64,000 nucleotides of DNA, from positions 43,113-107,112 of the forward strand of contig CAJMQN010000008.1 of assembly GCA_905215695.1 (NCBI GenBank), written 5' to 3'. The notes beneath the pieces are model-generated. The model worked only from the letters and a program-made list of their open reading frames with translations, searched no databases and was not told the origin of the DNA. Numbering within the stretch: position 1 is the first letter of the stretch; every line of letters starts with the position of its first letter. Source of the stretch: an uncultured bacterium (GTDB lineage Bacteria; Bacillota; Clostridia; Christensenellales; HGM11417). Shown piece by piece: positions 15,609-23,591 of this stretch. The position numbers were made by a program, and so were the translations under genes.

Positions 15609-17120
15609 TTAGTCTCTCATGGTTGCGTAATGCATGATTTTTTCCTGCGTTGCCTCCGAGATGTCGAGCTCGGCGGTCTTTCTGCCCTCGCACATCACAA
15701 GCACTCTGTCGCTCATGCGCTGAATCTCCACAAGCTCCGAAGAAATCATAATGATTGATTTTCCTTCCTTCGCCAGCTCGTTCATGAGCGTATAGATTTC
15801 GCTCTTCGCCCCGACGTCAATTCCCCGCGTCGGCTCGTCGAAGATGAGAATTTCCGCATCGTTTAAGAGCCACTTCGCTATGACGACCTTCTGCTGATTG
15901 CCGCCCGACAGGTTGCGCACAAGCTGTTCCATGGAGGGCGTCTTGGTACGGAGTTTGGCGTTCACTTCCGCCGCGTCCGTTCGTATCTTTCCGTCGTTGA
16001 TCCAGCCGCCCTTGATGTAGTCGTCGAGATTCGCGAGCACCGAGTTCTCCGCAACCGACTTCCCGAGGAGAAGTCCGTACCGCTTGCGGTCCTCGGAGAG
16101 ATAGGCGATGCTGTGCCGCACCGCGTCGTACGGAGTCTTGATATCCACAGACTCGCCGTGCACGAGGATTTCGCCGCTCTCAAAGGATTCTGCACCGAAG
16201 ATTGCGCGCGCCACTTCCGTTCGCCCCGCGCCCATCAGTCCCGCAAATCCGAGGATTTCGCCGCGATGGAGCTGAAAACTGACGTCCCGAATCTGATTGC
16301 CGTTGACGAGATTCTTCACCTCGAGCACCACTTCGGCGTCCGGCGGGACGTTGCTCTTCTGTTTGGGGGTCTCGTAGATGACCCGACCCACCATCATGTT
16401 GATAATCTCTTCCTTGGTGGTGTCAGCCGTATTCACCGTGCCCACGTATTCGCCGTCCCGCATGACCGTCACGCGGTCGGACATCAGTTTGATTTCGTCC
16501 ATGCGGTGAGAGATATACACCATGCCGATGTTTTTCTTCTTCAAATCACGCATGATGTTGAAGAGTTCGTCGATCTCCGCCTGCGTCAGAGCCGCGGTCG
16601 GCTCGTCGAGAATCAGGAGCTGAGAATCCTTGGAAACTGCCTTCGCAATCTCCACCATCTGCTGTTTTCCCACCGTCAGGCGTCCGAGCGGAGTCGTCGG
16701 GTCGATGTTCATGCCGAGATGCCGGAAGAGTTTTTCCGCCTCGCGGTTCATCTCCGCGTCCCGGATAAACGCCTTTCCGCGCATGGGTTCGCGCCCGATA
16801 AAGATGTTCTGCGCCACCGTCAGGTGATTCATCATGTTGAGTTCCTGATGAATGATTCCGATGCCGAGCGCCGCCGAATCGTTGATGGAGCGGATTTCTC
16901 TCTCCTCTCCCTCGAATTCGATTGTGCCCTCATCGGGGATATGAATCCCGGTCAGAACCTTCATCAGGGTGGATTTTCCCGCGCCGTTTTCGCCCACGAG
17001 CGCGTGCACCTCGCCCCTCCGCAGGTCGAAATCCACGCCCTTGAGCGCGTGTACGCCCGAAAAACGTTTGTGGATTCCCCGCATGACGAGGTAGGGTCTG
17101 TCAATCGTTGCGTTTTCCAT
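15609..17120 (-). CDS. Ribose-type sugar ABC transporter ATPase (tandem domains)
   Basis: A 503-aa RbsA/MglA-like protein with two ABC domains. The first has a complete Walker A (GENGAGKS, 43-50), signature LTVGKQQM and Walker B LLILDEPTAAL. The second has the degenerate Walker A usual in this family (GLMGAGRTE), signature LSGGNQQK and ILIFDEPTRGID. It powers import together with the two genes downstream. Its SD GGAGGACGGAGGATAGG is strong. A terminator at 17217-17250 separates it from the sensor genes upstream, so it likely has its own YesN-type-activated promoter in 17121-17216. Confidence 0.93.
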   Translation of the reverse strand: MENATIDRPYLVMRGIHKRFSGVHALKGVDFDLRRGEVHALVGENGAGKSTLMKVLTGIHIPDEGTIEFEGEEREIRSINDSAALGIGIIHQELNMMNHLTVAQNIFIGREPMRGKAFIRDAEMNREAEKLFRHLGMNIDPTTPLGRLTVGKQQMVEIAKAVSKDSQLLILDEPTAALTQAEIDELFNIMRDLKKKNIGMVYISHRMDEIKLMSDRVTVMRDGEYVGTVNTADTTKEEIINMMVGRVIYETPKQKSNVPPDAEVVLEVKNLVNGNQIRDVSFQLHRGEILGFAGLMGAGRTEVARAIFGAESFESGEILVHGESVDIKTPYDAVRHSIAYLSEDRKRYGLLLGKSVAENSVLANLDDYIKGGWINDGKIRTDAAEVNAKLRTKTPSMEQLVRNLSGGNQQKVVIAKWLLNDAEILIFDEPTRGIDVGAKSEIYTLMNELAKEGKSIIMISSELVEIQRMSDRVLVMCEGRKTAELDISEATQEKIMHYATMRD

Positions 17121-17216
17121 TCCTATCCTCCGTCCTCCCTTTCCTTTATCGCCCTCATTCTAACACCCAAATGAAAATTATTTTAACAATATTTTCCGAA
17201 AAATTATCAATTTTAT

Positions 17217-17250
17217 ACAAAAAAGAACGCCCCGGCAGGACGCCGGGGCG
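17217..17250 (-). terminator. Terminator after the sensor operon
   Basis: Stem CGCCCCGGC/GCCGGGGCG (17228-17236 with 17242-17250), followed on the minus strand by TTCTTTTTT. Confidence 0.85.
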
Positions 17251-17269
17251 GTATAAAACCTTTGATATT

Positions 17270-18250
17270 CTATTTAAACGGGAAGAGGATTTCCTGATTC
17301 GCCTTGTCGTAGATATTGTCCGCATCCACGAGCACACTGCCCGTATCCACCTCCGGCGAAACCCTGTGTCCGAGCGCGGCCTCCCGCGCCGTGCGGATAG
17401 CGAGATAGCCCATGCGGAAGGGATACTGCGCGACGATTGTCTCGAGAATTCCCTCCTCGACGTACTGAATCTGCAATTTGGAGCAATCGAAGGCAAAGAG
17501 GGAGATCTCTCTCTCCTTCCCCGCCGCAATCACTTCGGGCAGACAACCGAGGGTCACCACTTCGTTGGTGTTCAGGATAACGTCCACGTCGGGATGTTCG
17601 GCAAGGATTTTTTTTGTCTGTTCCCGCGCGAGCGGGGTCGAATTCCCGCAGTCCAGCACCTCGACGATCTCGTTGCCCGCATAGGAGAGAAAGCCCTCCC
17701 GAAACCCGCGCGTGCGGTCCGCCCCGGTCTTGGAATATGCCGCATGCACGAGAATCGCCGCTTTTCTGCCGTACCTTTCGTCCCCCGCGCGCAGTCCCGC
17801 CGCAAGCGCCGCGGCATAGTTGTCCGTCCCGACAAAGCTCTTCTTGCTTCCGCCCATATAGTTTACGTCCGAATCCATGAGAACGAAGGGGATTCCCGTC
17901 TCGGAGAGCGCCGCCGCCTCCTCCGCCATCTCGTAATCCGCCGCAATCCACACGATTGCGTCCGGCGCGGACTTTGCCGCCTGCACAAGAAGTTTTTTCT
18001 GTCCCTCCACATCGGACTCGTCGGGCATGGAAATAAATTCGTACTCGACATTGAAATCTCCCGCCGCCTCCGCCATGCCGTCGTGCACCGATCGCCAGAA
18101 TTCGACTGTCGTCGTCGAAGTTTTTCCCACCACGATGAGTTTTACCCGTCGGTTGTTCCCGCCGAGCAGGTACAGAAATACGGGAATCGAGACGCACACG
18201 AGCGCAAGAACGAGCGCGATGAGCGCGAGCGTACGTTTACGCATTTTCAT
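17270..18250 (-). CDS. Membrane-anchored sugar-binding sensor protein (XylFII-like)
   Basis: A 326-aa periplasmic-binding-protein family 4 fold with a single N-terminal hydrophobic segment (about 8-29) and no lipobox Cys, so it is probably signal-anchored. Binding lobes are visible (VKLIVVGKTSTTTVEFWRSV..., FVLMDSDVNYMGG, SLFAFDCSK). It overlaps the histidine-kinase gene by 14 nt. In Clostridium a comparable protein (XylFII) binds sugar and activates a LytS kinase, which with YesN controls an ABC transporter; gene order here matches that model. Its ligand is probably that of the adjacent transporter. Confidence 0.8.
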   Translation of the reverse strand: MKMRKRTLALIALVLALVCVSIPVFLYLLGGNNRRVKLIVVGKTSTTTVEFWRSVHDGMAEAAGDFNVEYEFISMPDESDVEGQKKLLVQAAKSAPDAIVWIAADYEMAEEAAALSETGIPFVLMDSDVNYMGGSKKSFVGTDNYAAALAAGLRAGDERYGRKAAILVHAAYSKTGADRTRGFREGFLSYAGNEIVEVLDCGNSTPLAREQTKKILAEHPDVDVILNTNEVVTLGCLPEVIAAGKEREISLFAFDCSKLQIQYVEEGILETIVAQYPFRMGYLAIRTAREAALGHRVSPEVDTGSVLVDADNIYDKANQEILFPFK

Positions 18251-19976
18251 TCTTCACCTCCAAATCGGGAAGGGTCATCGTCACCCGCGTGCCCACGCCG
18301 GGTTTGGATTCTATCTTCAGCCCGTATTCGCTCCCGAAGGTCAGCTTGATTCGGTTGTCCACGTTCCGGACGCCCATGCTCTTGACGGATTCCTCCCGAT
18401 TCATGATTTCGCGGATTCGCTCCTCGGTCATGCCCACGCCGTTGTCCTCCACCGCAATCACGAGATTTCCCTCGCGTTCCTCCGCAAAGACGGTGATGAG
18501 TCCGCCCTCCCGTCTCTCGCGGATGCCGTGATAGATCGCGTTTTCCACGAGCGGTTGCAGGCTCAAATGCTCCACTCTGCGATTGTAGAGCTTTTGGGGC
18601 ACGTCGATTTCGTAGTTCAGTTTGCTCTTGTAGCGGTACTTCTGAATGCGCAGATAGTTGCGGATATTCTCGAGCTCCAGCCGCAGGGTAGCCGTCTCCG
18701 AATCCCGCCCGATGCTCGCGCGGAGCATCTTCGCGAGCGCGGAGGTCATCTCCACAACGTCTTCGTTCTGCCCCGCCTCCGCCATCCAGACGATGGAGTC
18801 GAGCGTATTGTACAGAAAATGCGGGTTGATCTGCGCCTTCAGCGCCCAGAGTACGCTCTCCCGCTTTTCTATCTGCTCCTTCTCGAACTTCTCCATGAGC
18901 TCGGCGATGCGGTCGGTCATCTCGTTGAAGGATTCGGAGAGATCGCCCACCTCGTCGTTGCTCGAGGGATCCGCCTTCGCGGACAAATCCCCTTCACGCA
19001 CCTTTTTCACCGTGCGCTCGAGGTTTAAAATCGGTTCTGTGATACGCTTGGAGATAAAGAAGGAAATTGCGCAGGCGAGGAGACCGAAGACGAGCGCAGT
19101 GACCACGAAGTACCAGACGAGATTGCGTTGTTCGGAGAGCAAAGCGTCGATTTCGATGACGCCCGCGACCCGCCAGTTGGTATCCCGAATATTCGAGGAG
19201 AGATAGAGCTTTCCCTCCCGTTCCGCGGATTCCCCTTCCCCGAGGGAGGCGACAAGTCCGGTCTGTTCGGTCATGAGATTGCTGTAGATGAGCTGTTGCC
19301 GGGGGTGATAGACGATGCTCCCCCGATCGTCGAGGATAAAGACATATCCCGAATTGGAGGGCATGACGTCCGTACAGAGACTGATGATGCTCGAGTAGCG
19401 CAGGTCTATGAGGATAACGCCGAGGAGCTTGTCCTCCTCATACACCTTTTTGCCGAGGGAAATCACCCATTCGTATCTTCCCTTGATGAGATTCTGCACG
19501 TAGGAGGAGGTAAATACCACCTCTCTGCCCTCGTTGAAAAGACGGTCGTACCAAGTACTTTTCCGATAGTTGTTGTAGGGATTGATTTCGGCGTCCTTCT
19601 CGTTGGAAATCGCGTCCATGCCCACGGAGAAATCCTCCGAGGCGAGCAGAAAGATATTGGTGATATCCTTTCGCGTGCTCACGATGAAATCGAGTTTTTT
19701 GCCGATCTCCTCACGATCCGCAGACGGGTCGGTGAAGTAGGAAAAGATCAGTTCGTCCCCCGTCACGGCGTCGAAAATACCGTTCATATTCCCCACGTAG
19801 TTGTTGACCGAACGGTCCACCTGCCGGATGACCCGCTCGGTGAAATTCAGCGAAGTCTTTTTTGCGTTATCGAGCGAAAAAAAGTACAACGTGAAAAAGC
19901 TGACCGCCAGAATCGCGACGACCAAAGTGATGATGGAAAACATAATTTTGTAGAGGAATTTTCCGCGCTTTCTCAT
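18237..19976 (-). CDS. Sensor histidine kinase, YesM/LytS type
   Basis: A 579-aa kinase: TM1 about 11-33, extracellular Cache-like sensor about 35-285, TM2 about 286-308, HAMP about 308-360, His_kinase domain with phosphorylatable H386 (LKAQINPHFLYNTLDSIVW), then HATPase_c with LVENAIYHGI and AVEDNGVGM. It should autophosphorylate in response to sugar, possibly through the membrane-anchored binding protein, and pass phosphate to the YesN-type regulator encoded 12 nt upstream. Confidence 0.92.
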   Translation of the reverse strand: MRKRGKFLYKIMFSIITLVVAILAVSFFTLYFFSLDNAKKTSLNFTERVIRQVDRSVNNYVGNMNGIFDAVTGDELIFSYFTDPSADREEIGKKLDFIVSTRKDITNIFLLASEDFSVGMDAISNEKDAEINPYNNYRKSTWYDRLFNEGREVVFTSSYVQNLIKGRYEWVISLGKKVYEEDKLLGVILIDLRYSSIISLCTDVMPSNSGYVFILDDRGSIVYHPRQQLIYSNLMTEQTGLVASLGEGESAEREGKLYLSSNIRDTNWRVAGVIEIDALLSEQRNLVWYFVVTALVFGLLACAISFFISKRITEPILNLERTVKKVREGDLSAKADPSSNDEVGDLSESFNEMTDRIAELMEKFEKEQIEKRESVLWALKAQINPHFLYNTLDSIVWMAEAGQNEDVVEMTSALAKMLRASIGRDSETATLRLELENIRNYLRIQKYRYKSKLNYEIDVPQKLYNRRVEHLSLQPLVENAIYHGIRERREGGLITVFAEEREGNLVIAVEDNGVGMTEERIREIMNREESVKSMGVRNVDNRIKLTFGSEYGLKIESKPGVGTRVTMTLPDLEVKNENA

Positions 19977-19988
19977 GCCGTCTCCCGA

Positions 19989-21560
19989 TTATGACCGATA
20001 ACGCTTGCGGTAGGCGTTGGGCGTAAAGCCCGTCCCGTTCTTGAACACCAGCCCGAAATAGGCGCTGTTTAAGTAACCCACGCTCTCGGCGATTTCCGCG
20101 ACGCCCTTGTCGCTGCACCGAAGCAATTCCTTCGCGCGGTCAATGCGGTAAGCGTTGAGATATTTGGTAAAGGTCGTACCCGTAACATCCTTAAAGAGCG
20201 CGCTGAAGGTGCTCGTGCTCACGCCGACCTCCTTGCAGACCGACTCTCCCGAAAACTCGAAGTCCCGATAGTGCTCGCGGATACACTTTAAAATGCGGTT
20301 CATGAGCCCGCGCTTGGAAGAATTTTGAATGCGGAGCTCTTCCCGCGCCCGGGCGAGCCAATCCGAAAATTCCCCTTTGAGCGCGTCAAGCCCTTCCGCC
20401 TCGGTGCGAAACCGCGAGACCGTGATATCGAGCGCGGCGAATTTGTCCACGACGAGGTCGGCGGTGACCCGCACGTGCGCGCGCAGGGAGTCGAAATCCA
20501 TCGCGGAGACGAGTTTCGCGCCGAACATTCGGGAAATCACCCGCCCGAGTTCCGCCTCGGTCTCCTCGTCTGCCGCGGAGAGCGCGCCCGACAGCAGTTC
20601 GCCGAATTCCGCCGCCGGAAAATGCACTGCCGTGTGCGTCCGCTCCCACTCCGGATAACTGACAAATTCGTCCGCGCATTCGACGAGATACAGAGAGGAT
20701 GCCTGCTCGAAGGAACGGTTGACCTCTCCGAGTTCGGAGACTTCTCCCCCCATGCGCGCCTGCAAACGGACGGAGAAGGTCTTTTTGAAGTAACCGACCG
20801 TGCCCCCCGCGATTCTGCGCCCTGCCTCCTCCGCGCCCGCGCCCCCGACAAGGACGAGGGTGCGCCCGTAGTAGTCGGTAAAGACGTTATTCTGTCCTTC
20901 CTCCGCCGCGAATTCCCCCGCGACGTTATAGATCATGAAGGCAAGCTGATCGTCTCCCGTCAGATTGTGCGCGGCAATCGCGCTCTCCCGCTCGGGACAG
21001 TCGAGAATGAGCACGCACCAAGGGCTCTTGCCGAGGGAGACGCCCACTTCCCGCGCCTGACGAAGAATAACCTCCTCTTCAAGCCGCACGCCCACAACCT
21101 TGTTAAAGAAATTTTGCCTGCGCAGAAAATCGGCGCGCAGTTGGTCGGATTGCAGGGAACGAAGGTCAACCCGGGCGCGGATTTCCTCGTCGAGCTTATT
21201 CTTGACCTCGGAGAGAAGCGCGCGGAGTTCCCGAGGGATGACGGGCTTTAACAGATAATCGGTCACCTTGTACTTGAGCGCCTTTTTCATATACGAAAAA
21301 TCGTCGTGCCCGGTAATGATGATAAATTTCGTCAGCAGTTGTTCGGAATACACGCGGCTGATAAATTCGAAACCGTCCATCTCCGCCATACAGATATCCG
21401 TGAGCACGACGTCGGGGAGTACTTCGTAGAACTGTTCGAGCGCGACGCGACCGTTCTCACAGACCGCGACCACCTCATAGCCAAGCGCTCCGAAGTCAAT
21501 CAGATTCACCATTCCTTCCCGGACGATATCCTCGTCCTCCACGACCATCAGCTTATACAT
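19989..21560 (-). CDS. YesN-type response regulator with AraC DNA-binding domain
   Basis: A 523-aa regulator with a receiver domain (acidic EDED near residues 8-11, phospho-acceptor D55 in VLTDICMAEMDG), a long middle region, and a C-terminal AraC HTH pair (about 425-523; VGVSTSTFSALFKDVTGTTFTKYL). I start at MYKLMVVED (21560), preceded by GGAGCG; the longer frame to 21677 has no SD and is rejected. It should activate the sugar ABC operon and perhaps its own. Promoter at 21709-21737, with a palindrome in the leader. Confidence 0.92.
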   Translation of the reverse strand: MYKLMVVEDEDIVREGMVNLIDFGALGYEVVAVCENGRVALEQFYEVLPDVVLTDICMAEMDGFEFISRVYSEQLLTKFIIITGHDDFSYMKKALKYKVTDYLLKPVIPRELRALLSEVKNKLDEEIRARVDLRSLQSDQLRADFLRRQNFFNKVVGVRLEEEVILRQAREVGVSLGKSPWCVLILDCPERESAIAAHNLTGDDQLAFMIYNVAGEFAAEEGQNNVFTDYYGRTLVLVGGAGAEEAGRRIAGGTVGYFKKTFSVRLQARMGGEVSELGEVNRSFEQASSLYLVECADEFVSYPEWERTHTAVHFPAAEFGELLSGALSAADEETEAELGRVISRMFGAKLVSAMDFDSLRAHVRVTADLVVDKFAALDITVSRFRTEAEGLDALKGEFSDWLARAREELRIQNSSKRGLMNRILKCIREHYRDFEFSGESVCKEVGVSTSTFSALFKDVTGTTFTKYLNAYRIDRAKELLRCSDKGVAEIAESVGYLNSAYFGLVFKNGTGFTPNAYRKRYRS

Positions 21561-21593
21561 TGCACGCTCCGCGTTTCGTCCGGAAAGGTGTAC

Positions 21594-21605
21594 GATTCCG
21601 GAATC
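21594..21605. promoter_or_regulatory. 12-bp palindrome in the response-regulator leader
   Basis: GATTCCGGAATC is self-complementary and lies 34 nt upstream of the ATG, downstream of the promoter. Possible operator or leader structure; role unknown. Confidence 0.3.
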
Positions 21606-21708
21606 ATAGTATTCTCTGTAAATCAGCCCCTTTTTTTGTAAAAGGAGGCTTTTTTTGCGTCCTTTGCGCCCGTTCAAAATCCTACGCTTTTACACAGAGA
21701 TTTGAATC

Positions 21709-21737
21709 ATTATATCATGCCCCGCCGCCTTTGTAAA
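21709..21737 (-). promoter_or_regulatory. Sigma-A promoter of the sensor operon
   Basis: TTTACA (21732-21737), 17-nt spacer, TATAAT (21709-21714), leaving a leader of about 140 nt before the response-regulator ATG. Confidence 0.7.
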
Positions 21738-21756
21738 TAGCCGCGGAAAATTTTGG

Positions 21757-21785
21757 AGAAAAAAAGCCGCGCAAAAATGCGCGGC
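21757..21785 (-). terminator. Terminator after the XRE regulator
   Basis: Stem GCCGCGCA/TGCGCGGC (21766-21785) followed on the minus strand by T7. A second G+C hairpin, GCCGGC/GCCGGC, lies just before it. Confidence 0.85.
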
Positions 21786-21833
21786 AATCCGCCGGCAACG
21801 GAGCGCCGCCGGCAAAAATCTTGATTGTTTTGG

Positions 21834-22160
21834 TCAATCGGGGGAAATGCCGTTTGCCTTTTCGTAACTCTTGATGACCGAAAGCACGAGTTCCTGCTGT
21901 TCCTCCGTCAGATGGTCATAGGATTGCAGCAGCCGGATTTGGTCCGGCGAAAGATTGTCTTTCTTGATTTCGGTGAAGAACTCCCCCATGGTCACGCCCA
22001 ATGCCTCGCACACGCTCTCCAGCGCGTAGATCGTGGGCTTTGAGCCACGCGTGTACCAGCTATAGACCGTATATTCGGATAGATTGGTACGGTTTGTCAG
22101 TTCAAAAACGGTCCAGCCCTTTTCCCTTCGAAGCTCGTCAATCCTCTTTAAGATGTCCAT
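21834..22160 (-). CDS. XRE-family helix-turn-helix regulator
   Basis: A 108-aa regulator starting at MDILKRIDELRREKG. The HTH_3 domain covers about residues 3-60 (WTVFELTNRTNLSEYTVYSWYTRGSKPTIYALESVCEALGV) and a helical tail follows. The ATG at 22160 has SD AAGGGAG; a TTG at 22190 lies inside the -10 box and is rejected. It is a single-gene unit bounded by a terminator. A dyad over its own promoter suggests autoregulation. Target genes unknown. Confidence 0.85.
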   Translation of the reverse strand: MDILKRIDELRREKGWTVFELTNRTNLSEYTVYSWYTRGSKPTIYALESVCEALGVTMGEFFTEIKKDNLSPDQIRLLQSYDHLTEEQQELVLSVIKSYEKANGISPD

Positions 22161-22187
22161 CTCGCTCACTCCCTTCGATTCTTGTTT

Positions 22188-22210
22188 CAATTATAACCCG
22201 ATTGTAATTG
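22188..22210. promoter_or_regulatory. Inverted repeat overlapping the XRE gene -10 box
   Basis: CAATTATAA, 5 nt, TTGTAATTG: arms match at 8 of 9 positions. The minus-strand TATAAT (22190-22195) lies inside it, so repressor binding would block the promoter. Confidence 0.5.
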
Positions 22211-22267
22211 AAATAGAATCAACAGAAGTAGGAATTTAAGGCATATTTTTATAGGGCAGGCGGAAAA

Positions 22268-22297
22268 TTGACATTCCGGGCGCGGCGGGCATATAGT
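22268..22297 (+). promoter_or_regulatory. Probable promoter of the amidase-like gene
   Basis: TTGACA (22268-22273), 18-nt spacer, TATAGT (22292-22297). A strong SD (AAAGGGGAGGT) follows before the ATG at 22337. Confidence 0.6.
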
Positions 22298-22336
22298 GAA
22301 TAGGAGCGCATATTTCCGAACAAAGGGGAGGTAACA

Positions 22337-23404
22337 ATGGCAAATCCGCAGAATTTTCTGATTGCCGGCAACGACGAACACGGGCAGAATCCGCCCACCG
22401 CGGGCAAACGCACGCCTGTCATGCCCTACATAGGGCGGTCGATCTACGAAAACGAGTTCAACCGTCCGGCAAAACAGCGATTTTTGGCAGCCTGCGCGCG
22501 GCTTGGATTCCGCGTATTCGATGTCAAACCCGAATTACAGGATATTTCGGTCTCCGAGCGCGTGAGGAGGGTCAACGCGCGCGGGTGCAATTTTGTATTG
22601 ACCTTTGGGTACAACGCCTCGCAGGACCCGAACTTCAACGCGGCAAACGGTTCGCAGGTCTTTTATGCGACGAATAACCCTTATCCGTCGGCAAGCCGCA
22701 CGGTTTCCGTCTATATCGCGGACAACATCGGAAATACGGGCGTCGTCCGCAACCGGGGCGCGGCGGTGCTCTCGGGCGTGGGTATGCTCTCCTCCGTCCG
22801 ATGTGCCGCCTCCCTCGCAGAACCCGGTTTCATGACCAATTTCCGGGAAGCCAAGCTCATGCTCGACCCAGACTTTCAACAGCTTGCCGCGGAGGCTTCT
22901 GCGCGCGCGCTCTGCACCTATTACGGCGTGACTTATACGCCGCAGGCGAGCGGCGTCTCCTATCCCACCATCCGGCGGGGAGACCGGGGGCAATACGTGC
23001 TGTACCTGCAATGGATGCTCACCGTTTACGGCTACGCGCCCGGCAGCCCCGACGGCATCTTCGGCGCAAACACAGAAGCCGCCGTCCGAAGATTTCAGCG
23101 GGACAACGGCTTGGGAGTGGACGGAATCGTCGGTCGGCAAACCTGGATGCGCCTTCTGACCGATTTCGACTCGCCGCCCACCCTGCGCCAAGGAAGCAGG
23201 GGCATCTACGTGCTGTATCTGCAACAGAAACTTTTGTCCAAACTCTACCCCGTGGGCACGCCGGACGGCATCTTCGGTCCGAACACGCTTGCGCAGGTGC
23301 GCGCATTTCAGTCCGAAAACGGGCTCGCCGCCGACGGTATCGTCGGTCCGCGCACCTGGGAAAAGGTTTCCGTCATCAATCAGGGGCGCCCCCTGCCCCA
23401 GTAA
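22337..23404 (+). CDS. Amidase_3-like protein with two peptidoglycan-binding domains
   Basis: A 355-aa protein. Residues 1-190 resemble N-acetylmuramoyl-L-alanine amidases (NDEHG with H15, YENEFN, SVSERVRRVNARG, and LAEPGFMTN for the catalytic Glu). The third zinc ligand, normally His in SiHaN, is absent: the matching place reads TFGYNAS. Two PG_binding_1 repeats follow (about 208-268 and 280-345), each ending GVDGIVGRQTW or AADGIVGPRTW. No signal peptide is seen, which in this kind of organism can mean deposition on the spore by the mother cell. Activity is doubtful because of the missing ligand. Confidence 0.75.
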   Translation: MANPQNFLIAGNDEHGQNPPTAGKRTPVMPYIGRSIYENEFNRPAKQRFLAACARLGFRVFDVKPELQDISVSERVRRVNARGCNFVLTFGYNASQDPNFNAANGSQVFYATNNPYPSASRTVSVYIADNIGNTGVVRNRGAAVLSGVGMLSSVRCAASLAEPGFMTNFREAKLMLDPDFQQLAAEASARALCTYYGVTYTPQASGVSYPTIRRGDRGQYVLYLQWMLTVYGYAPGSPDGIFGANTEAAVRRFQRDNGLGVDGIVGRQTWMRLLTDFDSPPTLRQGSRGIYVLYLQQKLLSKLYPVGTPDGIFGPNTLAQVRAFQSENGLAADGIVGPRTWEKVSVINQGRPLPQ

Positions 23405-23499
23405 AAACTCATTTTCGCCCGGGGCATTCCCTTGTTCAACTCCCTCGCACCTGCCCGGCGTTCCCTGCCTGGTAAAAATTGGAACGCCTTTACATAAGG

Positions 23500-23539
23500 A
23501 AACGTCCGCACCGAAAGGCTGCGGACGTTTGCGTTTTGT
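23500..23539 (+). terminator. Terminator after the amidase-like gene
   Basis: An 11-bp perfect stem (23500-23510 with 23520-23530, AAACGTCCGCA and complement) followed by GCGTTTTGTT. Confidence 0.8.
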
Positions 23540-23567
23540 TGTCAAAACCCTTCAAGCGTGGTATAAT
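23539..23567 (+). promoter_or_regulatory. Sigma-A promoter of the EIIC-EAL gene
   Basis: TTGTCA (23539-23544), 17-nt spacer, TATAAT (23562-23567). It ends 24 nt before the ATG at 23592. Confidence 0.75.
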
Positions 23568-23591
23568 ACCATGAAAGAAGAAGTGGGGAAA

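Noticed and set aside
22190..22195. TTG start of the XRE gene at 22190
   Set aside because: It lies at the TATAAT box; the ATG at 22160 has an SD and begins the HTH domain.
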